Below, one piece after another: positions 6,172 to 10,018 of a DNA stretch of 10,018 nucleotides. Below the pieces are notes generated by a model, which was given only the letters and a program-made list of their open reading frames with translations, was not told the origin of the DNA and searched no databases. The stretch lies in contig JAGRCC010000380.1 of NCBI GenBank assembly GCA_020433785.1, positions 1 through 10,018 on the forward strand, read 5' to 3'. The stretch comes from Anaerolineae bacterium (GTDB lineage: Bacteria > Chloroflexota > Anaerolineae > 4572-78 > J111). The position numbers and the translations under genes were made by a program. Numbering within the stretch: the first letter of the stretch is position 1; each line of letters begins with the position of its first letter.

Positions 6172-8145
6172 CTACTCCGAACTCGACAGCTTATCCGTCA
6201 GCCGCCGCAGGAGCAGCCGGCCGCTGGCCAAGTCGGCCACGTCACGGGCAAATTCACCGGCAGACGGGTATCGATCGGCCGGGTCCTTGGCCAAAACTCG
6301 GTCGATGATGTCTTGACACTCCGGCGGTAAGTCAGGATTTAGTTCGCTGAGCCGGGGGATCGGCTCAGTCAGATGAGCCAGCAGTGTATTATAGGTTTTC
6401 ACCCGCCGGTAGGGTACCTGACCGGTTAAAGCCTCAAAAAAGATAACGCCGAGCGAATAAACATCGCCACGGCGATCAGGCTTATAGGCAGTTTCGTTGA
6501 GGATAGCCTCGGCTTGCTCCGGGCTCATATACATGGGGGTGCCGCCAACCTGCATGCCCTCTTCGGAACCAGAACTCGCCTGTTCCATCAACGTCGCAAT
6601 GCCAAAATCAGATAATAAGGTTTCACCGGCGCTGTTAAACATGATATTGGGTGGCTTCACATCCCGATGAATAATTTGACGCCGGTGAGCCTCGTCCAGA
6701 CCAGCAGCCACCCGCTTCATGATTTTTATGATCTGCCGTAATTCTAAAGCGCCTTCAAGCAAACGGTCAGCCAGCGTACCGCCGGCCAAATATTGCATAA
6801 CAATAAACGGTTGGTAGTCGTGTTCGCCAAAATCATAAATGCTAACAATGGCCTCATGGTTGAGCTGGGCGACTAATTCAGCCTCGTGATGAAAATCTTG
6901 CCGAAGTTCCGGCGCAAACGAAAATACACGAGGCAAGACTTTGATCGCTACTTGGCGGTTGGTCTGCGGATCATGGCCCAGGTAGACCACACCCATTGCG
7001 CCGCGTCCCACCTGATGTTGAATTTGATAACGCCCGATAAAGGTCTCTTCTGGCACTGATTCCTCGGATGGCGCCGGCAAAAGCCGATCAGATAACAGAG
7101 CGACTTTATTTTCATCTTCTTTTGGCTGAAGCCGCTCGGTAATCTGCTCAAAATACCAGCGTCCGGACACAACCTCTTCTACATGGCGAGCCAGGTAGCC
7201 GGCTGTCTCGTATCGCTCAGCCGGCTGGGCAGCCATAGCTCGATCAATAATCGCTTGGTGAGTGGCGGGCACATCCGGTTTGACGGCGCGCAGTTGAGGC
7301 ATAGGCTCGGTTAACCGGGCCAGAGCCGTGTCATAACTGTTGCCGGTCTGATAGGGGATCTGGCCGGTCAACGCTTCAAAGATGGTTACGCCCAACGCAT
7401 AGATGTCGGTACGCCGATTCATAATAATCGCCTTACCATTCATCAAAGCTTGCACTTGCTCCGGGCTAAAGTAATTCAGTTGAACCTGAGCCGCCTCAGG
7501 ATCGGTCGCTTCGACAGTGGCTTCCGCGAACTGGGTAATGCCGAAATCGGACAGGTAGGCTTGATCGCGATCATCAAACAGAATATTGCCGGAATTGATT
7601 TGGCCGTGCATTACGCCTAACTGGTGAGCCTGGTCAAGCGCGGCAGCGATGCGTTTAACAATCGGGGCCAAATCAGATAGAACATAAGGCTTCTCGGCCA
7701 GACGTCGCTGAAGCGTGCCGCCGGCCAGGTAGGGCATGACCACAAAGGGACGGTCATCCTGTTCCCCAAAATCAAAAACGCGCACAATGGCTGGATGGTC
7801 CAAAGCAGCGATCAGCTCTATTTCCTGCCGGAAATGCTCACGGAACTCGCTCGTCACCGAAAAGTCAGGTAGAAGCGCTCTGATCGCGACATCTCTGGCC
7901 AACTCCGGGTCGTGCGCCAGGTAAACCATGGTGCTACCGCGCCGGCCCAGGACAGCTTTTATTTCATATCGATCAATGGTTGGGGGGGATTGGTTAGCTG
8001 TCGCCAGCGAAGTTTCATCAGTCGGCTCGGGAGGCGCGGGCAAAGGGGAATTAGCTTGGGCCGACGGCATTGACAAGTTATCGAACCACGATCCGCCTAA
8101 CGAGACAATACGTTTCCACCAGCGACGGTTTTTTGAGGCAGACAT
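6172..8145 (-). CDS. Soluble tandem pseudokinase-Ser/Thr kinase
   Basis: This 657-residue PknB-type protein has two kinase domains, about 60-330 and 373-655. Domain 2 has all catalytic motifs: glycine loop G380-R-G382-A-M-G385, K402 in VAIKVLP, HRDVKPPN (D495, K497, N500), D513-F-G, and GGTPMYMSPE in the activation segment. It should phosphorylate Ser/Thr. Domain 1 is degraded at the same places: the loop is GRRGST, the beta-3 Lys is R89, HRD-V-K reads H180-G-Q-I-N (catalytic Asp to Q182), and GTP.Y.SPE reads QLNYFSPE. N187 and D200-F-G remain, so it could still bind nucleotide. The linkers and C-terminal tails also match (GYLARHVEEVVSGR with GEFARDVADLASGR), so one whole unit was duplicated. 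There is no membrane segment or extracellular sensor, unlike PknB. Residues 1-58 are a Pro/Ala-rich lead with WW near the start. ATG 8145 lacks a clear Shine-Dalgarno, so the exact start is less sure. Confidence 0.95.
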   Translation of the reverse strand: MSASKNRRWWKRIVSLGGSWFDNLSMPSAQANSPLPAPPEPTDETSLATANQSPPTIDRYEIKAVLGRRGSTMVYLAHDPELARDVAIRALLPDFSVTSEFREHFRQEIELIAALDHPAIVRVFDFGEQDDRPFVVMPYLAGGTLQRRLAEKPYVLSDLAPIVKRIAAALDQAHQLGVMHGQINSGNILFDDRDQAYLSDFGITQFAEATVEATDPEAAQVQLNYFSPEQVQALMNGKAIIMNRRTDIYALGVTIFEALTGQIPYQTGNSYDTALARLTEPMPQLRAVKPDVPATHQAIIDRAMAAQPAERYETAGYLARHVEEVVSGRWYFEQITERLQPKEDENKVALLSDRLLPAPSEESVPEETFIGRYQIQHQVGRGAMGVVYLGHDPQTNRQVAIKVLPRVFSFAPELRQDFHHEAELVAQLNHEAIVSIYDFGEHDYQPFIVMQYLAGGTLADRLLEGALELRQIIKIMKRVAAGLDEAHRRQIIHRDVKPPNIMFNSAGETLLSDFGIATLMEQASSGSEEGMQVGGTPMYMSPEQAEAILNETAYKPDRRGDVYSLGVIFFEALTGQVPYRRVKTYNTLLAHLTEPIPRLSELNPDLPPECQDIIDRVLAKDPADRYPSAGEFARDVADLASGRLLLRRLTDKLSSSE

Positions 8146-8203
8146 AAAAACGGCAACTTTACTTATCAGAGTTTATAGAATTTTAGAAATGGATATTTAT
8201 TTT

Positions 8204-8231
8204 ACTATATTTGAGCAAAAGCGCCAGTCAC
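8204..8231 (-). promoter_or_regulatory. Possible promoter of the tandem kinase
   Basis: On the minus strand GTGACT (8226-8231) and TATAGT (8204-8209) are 16 bases apart, matching consensus at 4/6 and 5/6. They lie in the 106-nt gap after the cyclase stop, about 60 nt before the kinase ATG. No terminator hairpin is seen in this gap, so read-through from the cyclase is also likely. Confidence 0.35.
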
Positions 8232-8251
8232 CCGATAGCGGTCATTAGTCT

Positions 8252-9304
8252 TTATAGCTTTCCAGTCAGAAAGAACGTCGGCAAGTCACCGATGCCTTTC
8301 ACCGGGGTTAACCCTCGCGCTTCAAACTCATAACGGTCTTTTAACCGAGAATAGGTTTCTTGTGTGACCTGGATGCATCCGGCCTGTCCGGACGATTCCA
8401 TCCGGCTGGCCAGATTGACCGTATCGCCCCATAAATCATAGCTAAACTTCTTGACACCGATAATCCCGGCTACAACCGGTCCGGTATGAATGCCAATGCG
8501 GATCGTCAGCGGCTGGCCGTCAGTGAGGGTTAGGTAGCTGATGGACTGCTGCATATCGAGAGCGATATCGGCGATGGCTTCGGCATGGTCGGGCCGAGGT
8601 GTGGGCAAACCGCCCACGACCATATAAGCATCGCCAATCGTCTTAATTTTTTCTAACCCGTGTTTTTCAACCAACTCATCCAAGGTTGAAAATATTTCGT
8701 TGAGGATAATCACCAGTTCAGTGGGAGGTGTACAACTGGAGAGGTTGGTAAAACCGACAATATCGGCAAAGAGCACAGTTACTTCATTGAAGCTGTCGGC
8801 GATAATGCCTTGCTCTTGCTTCAAACGGTCGGCGATGGGTTTGGGGAGAATGTTCAACAGCAGCCGTTCCGATTTTTCCTGTTCGATCTGCAATTGTTCC
8901 AGGTAAGCCTGTTCTTGATCACGCAGCCGCTTTTTTTCCAGGCTGGCTCCAATACGCGCTTTTAAGAGGATGGGATTGAACGGTTTGAGCAGATAATCTT
9001 CGGCACCCATTTCGATGCATTTGACGGTGCTTTCCAATTCATCCAAAGCGGAAATGACGATGACCGGCAGATCGCGTAAGGTACCATCTTGCTTCATTTG
9101 AGCCAACACCTGGTAACCATCCATTTGGGGCATCAGAATATCCAGCAGCACCAGGTCAAACGACTTCGCCTGGATCAAGTCCAGCGCCTGGCGGCCGTTT
9201 TCGGCCAGTGTAACGGTGTGCCCCTGCTGCTCCAACCCCAAAGCCAGCTTGCGACGATTTAACAGACTGTCATCGACGACTAAAATATGGCCCCGTTCTC
9301 CCAT
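8252..9304 (-). CDS. Receiver-class III adenylate cyclase fusion
   Basis: This 350-residue cytoplasmic protein should make cAMP from ATP under control of a phosphorelay. The receiver (about 6-120) has the acidic pair D11-D12, phospho-acceptor D55 in LVLLDILMP, S85 and K107 in LLKPF. A charged helical linker (123-165) with LLLNILPKPIADRL joins it to the cyclase domain (172-350). Catalytic residues are present: metal-binding D181 (LFADIVGFT) and D225 (KTIGDAYM), and transition-state N297 and R301 in NLASRMES. Substrate positions K221 (KIKTIGD) and D290 (SYDLWGD) match adenylate cyclases, where guanylate cyclases use Glu and Cys. The start is set at ATG 9304, which has GGGAGGT 8 nt upstream and begins right before the receiver; an ATG 18 codons earlier lacks this. 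The tandem kinase follows 106 nt downstream. Partner kinase unknown. Confidence 0.95.
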   Translation of the reverse strand: MGERGHILVVDDSLLNRRKLALGLEQQGHTVTLAENGRQALDLIQAKSFDLVLLDILMPQMDGYQVLAQMKQDGTLRDLPVIVISALDELESTVKCIEMGAEDYLLKPFNPILLKARIGASLEKKRLRDQEQAYLEQLQIEQEKSERLLLNILPKPIADRLKQEQGIIADSFNEVTVLFADIVGFTNLSSCTPPTELVIILNEIFSTLDELVEKHGLEKIKTIGDAYMVVGGLPTPRPDHAEAIADIALDMQQSISYLTLTDGQPLTIRIGIHTGPVVAGIIGVKKFSYDLWGDTVNLASRMESSGQAGCIQVTQETYSRLKDRYEFEARGLTPVKGIGDLPTFFLTGKL

Positions 9305-9310
9305 AATATC

Positions 9311-9318
9311 GACCTCCC
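9311..9318 (-). promoter_or_regulatory. Ribosome binding site deciding the cyclase start
   Basis: GGGAGGTC on the minus strand puts the GGAGG core 8 nt before ATG 9304. The earlier in-frame ATG at 9358 would place this site inside the gene and overlap the likely promoter, so 9304 is preferred. Confidence 0.85.
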
Positions 9319-9340
9319 TGGAAATATACGATATCTTATG

Positions 9341-9369
9341 AGTATAACGGTGCTTCATTAAGGAAGCAA
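9341..9369 (-). promoter_or_regulatory. Probable promoter of the receiver-cyclase gene
   Basis: On the minus strand TTGCTT (9364-9369) and TATACT (9341-9346) are spaced by 17 bases; the -10 box matches at 5/6 and the -35 at 3/6. Transcription from about 9334 gives a leader of about 30 nt with the strong ribosome binding site. Confidence 0.45.
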
Positions 9370-9430
9370 TGGGCCTTTTGTCTATTGCCCAACAGGCTAT
9401 GTGTGCTTATTTCACACCAATCGGTGAAAC

Positions 9431-9473
9431 AACGGAAAAGCGCCTCCCTATACTGAAGAGGCGCTTTTCCGTT
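9431..9473. terminator. Bidirectional rho-independent terminator
   Basis: A perfect 16-bp stem (9431-9446 with 9458-9473) has an 11-nt loop. The inner 7 bp is GC-rich (GCGCCTC/GAGGCGC), and the outer part is AAAA on the left and TTTT on the right, so the hairpin reads as stem plus U-run on either strand. It sits about 33 nt past the stop of the DUF1328 gene and upstream of the cyclase promoter, so it ends the DUF1328 transcript and insulates the cyclase. Confidence 0.85.
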
Positions 9474-9506
9474 TTACTTTAAAATCCATTTTATGGCCAT
9501 CAGCGG

Positions 9507-9674
9507 TTACATAGGCCGTCGCATGGCACCCATGATGAGCGAAATAACGAAAATAACCAAAAAGGCAAAGAACAAAATTTGAGCAACGCTGGACGCCGCG
9601 CCGGCAATCCCACCAAAACCTAGAACGGCAGCGATCAGGGCAATAACCAAAAAGATAATAGACCACTTTAACAT
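9507..9674 (-). CDS. DUF1328/YtjA-family small membrane protein
   Basis: The 55-residue product starts [20 protein letters not shown] and continues [20 protein letters not shown], closely matching the known pattern of E. coli YtjA and other DUF1328 (UPF0391) proteins in length and sequence. Two hydrophobic helices (about 5-22 and 30-49) are joined by a Gly/Ala turn, and the tail MRRPM is basic, so it is an inner-membrane hairpin. The molecular function of the family is not established. GAAAGGA lies about 10 nt before ATG 9674. A TATAGT -10-like box occurs at 9734-9739 on the minus strand without a good -35. The gene is monocistronic: the perfect hairpin at 9431-9473 follows it. Confidence 0.92.
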   Translation of the reverse strand: MLKWSIIFLVIALIAAVLGFGGIAGAASSVAQILFFAFLVIFVISLIMGAMRRPM

Positions 9675-9920
9675 TTGAAATGTTCCTTTCGTTTTTGAAA
9701 ATAGTTAAATTTCATACGTTTGATGATACCCTTACTATACTCGCTTGCCGTCTTTTGTAGTACACTAATTTGGGCGATTTCAGTGGAATAAAGGGGTTAT
9801 TTCAAGCTAGATGGCCCTAGCTCTAAAGTTATGAGGCTATCATCCAAGTAGGTTATTCCGTACAGGTATCTAACCCAGCTACTTCGACCAAAAAAGCCAG
9901 AAGTGAGCCGGAAATCTCAA
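9675..9920. other. Intergenic region upstream of the DUF1328 gene
   Basis: No gene is supported here. It should contain the DUF1328 promoter (TATAGT at 9734-9739, minus strand). A 6-bp inverted repeat AGCTAG/CTAGCT with a 6-nt loop lies at 9805-9822, flanked by GGAATAA (about 9785) and an inverted TTATTCC (about 9855). These nested repeats are short and may be chance. Confidence 0.4.
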
Positions 9921-10007
9921 CGCAATCGGCGCAAATGACGCTACAGGCGCAAACACTTTTTATATTTCTTTTTGCGTCTCTTGCGCCTGTAGCGTCTTTA
10001 GCGTTAA
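9921..10007. repeat. Palindromic REP-like element with 9-bp internal period
   Basis: The left arm is four 9-mers in a row starting CGCAA or CGCTA (9921-9956): CGCAATCGG, CGCAAATGA, CGCTACAGG, CGCAAACAC. The right arm is the inverted equivalent (9972-10007): TTGCGTCTC, TTGCGCCTG, TAGCGTCTT, TAGCGTTAA. Within them a 16-bp perfect inverted repeat pairs 9937-9952 with 9981-9996, and pairing continues outward with two mismatches to 9930/10003. The centre is T-rich on the plus strand. On the minus strand a frame stays open from the window edge to about 9858, with KDATGARDAK at its start. I recall similar spurious peptides from dispersed intergenic repeats in several phyla. It is most likely a mobile or repetitive intergenic element. 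Confidence 0.7.
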
Positions 10008-10018
10008 ATCCTTTTGGG

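Noticed and set aside
9370..9430. Short inverted repeats TGGGC/GCCCA and TTTCAC/GTGAAA upstream of the cyclase
   Set aside because: Five to six base pairs each with loops of 8-12 nt; such pairs are expected by chance at this length.
9921..10007. CRISPR array or replication iterons
   Set aside because: The units are 9 bp with no unique spacers, in two inverted blocks of four, without a cas gene, a replication gene or an AT-rich melting region beyond the short centre.
9858..10017. Minus-strand frame open from the right edge, KDATGARDAK onward, as the end of a gene
   Set aside because: Its first part is the 9-bp-periodic palindrome. A 9-bp period in multiples of three keeps frames open without coding, and such peptides are commonly spurious. 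A true gene end cannot be excluded because the window stops at 10018.

Overview
The window reads as a signalling-rich stretch of a free-living bacterial chromosome. Every gene I can support lies on the minus strand. Multi-domain TPR-GAF-GAF histidine kinases, receiver-cyclase fusions and eukaryote-like Ser/Thr kinases, with small secreted proteins alongside, are typical of filamentous or environmental Chloroflexota (Anaerolineae-like) and also occur in cyanobacteria. Chloroflexota is my best guess. It rests on gene style only, because there is no rRNA or other marker gene here.

Layout, left to right. (1) 1-3504: a very large soluble sensor histidine kinase (TPR array, two GAF domains, DHp and ATPase domains). 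Its C-terminus runs off the left edge just after the start of the ATP-lid region. (2) 3505-3936: intergenic, holding a probable promoter for the kinase and the terminator of the next gene. (3) 3937-4743: a secreted trypsin-fold (S1) serine protease with a GTG start. (4) 4920-5480: a secreted protein of unknown function with four cysteines. (5) 5520-6171: a long AT-rich gap with hairpins, one plausible minus-strand promoter and a doubtful 57-residue ORF. (6) 6172-8145: a soluble Ser/Thr kinase made of two tandem kinase domains. The first is a pseudokinase by its motifs and the second looks fully active. (7) 8252-9304: a response-regulator receiver fused to a class III nucleotidyl cyclase, with substrate residues that predict adenylate cyclase. 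(8) 9431-9473: a perfect 16-bp terminator hairpin usable on both strands. (9) 9507-9674: a 55-residue DUF1328/YtjA-family membrane protein. (10) 9921-10007: an inverted repeat whose two arms are each built of 9-bp units.

Working together: the cyclase and the Ser/Thr kinase are 106 nt apart with no clear terminator between them, so they may be co-transcribed, linking phosphorelay input to cAMP and to Ser/Thr phosphorylation. The histidine kinase could be a phosphodonor for the receiver, but about 4.7 kb separates them and this is inference. The protease and the four-cysteine protein are adjacent secreted products with their own expression signals.

The observations most worth following are the bacterial pseudokinase-kinase tandem, the protease that seems to lack a propeptide and carries Lys at chymotrypsin position 193, and the 9-bp-periodic palindrome at the right edge.
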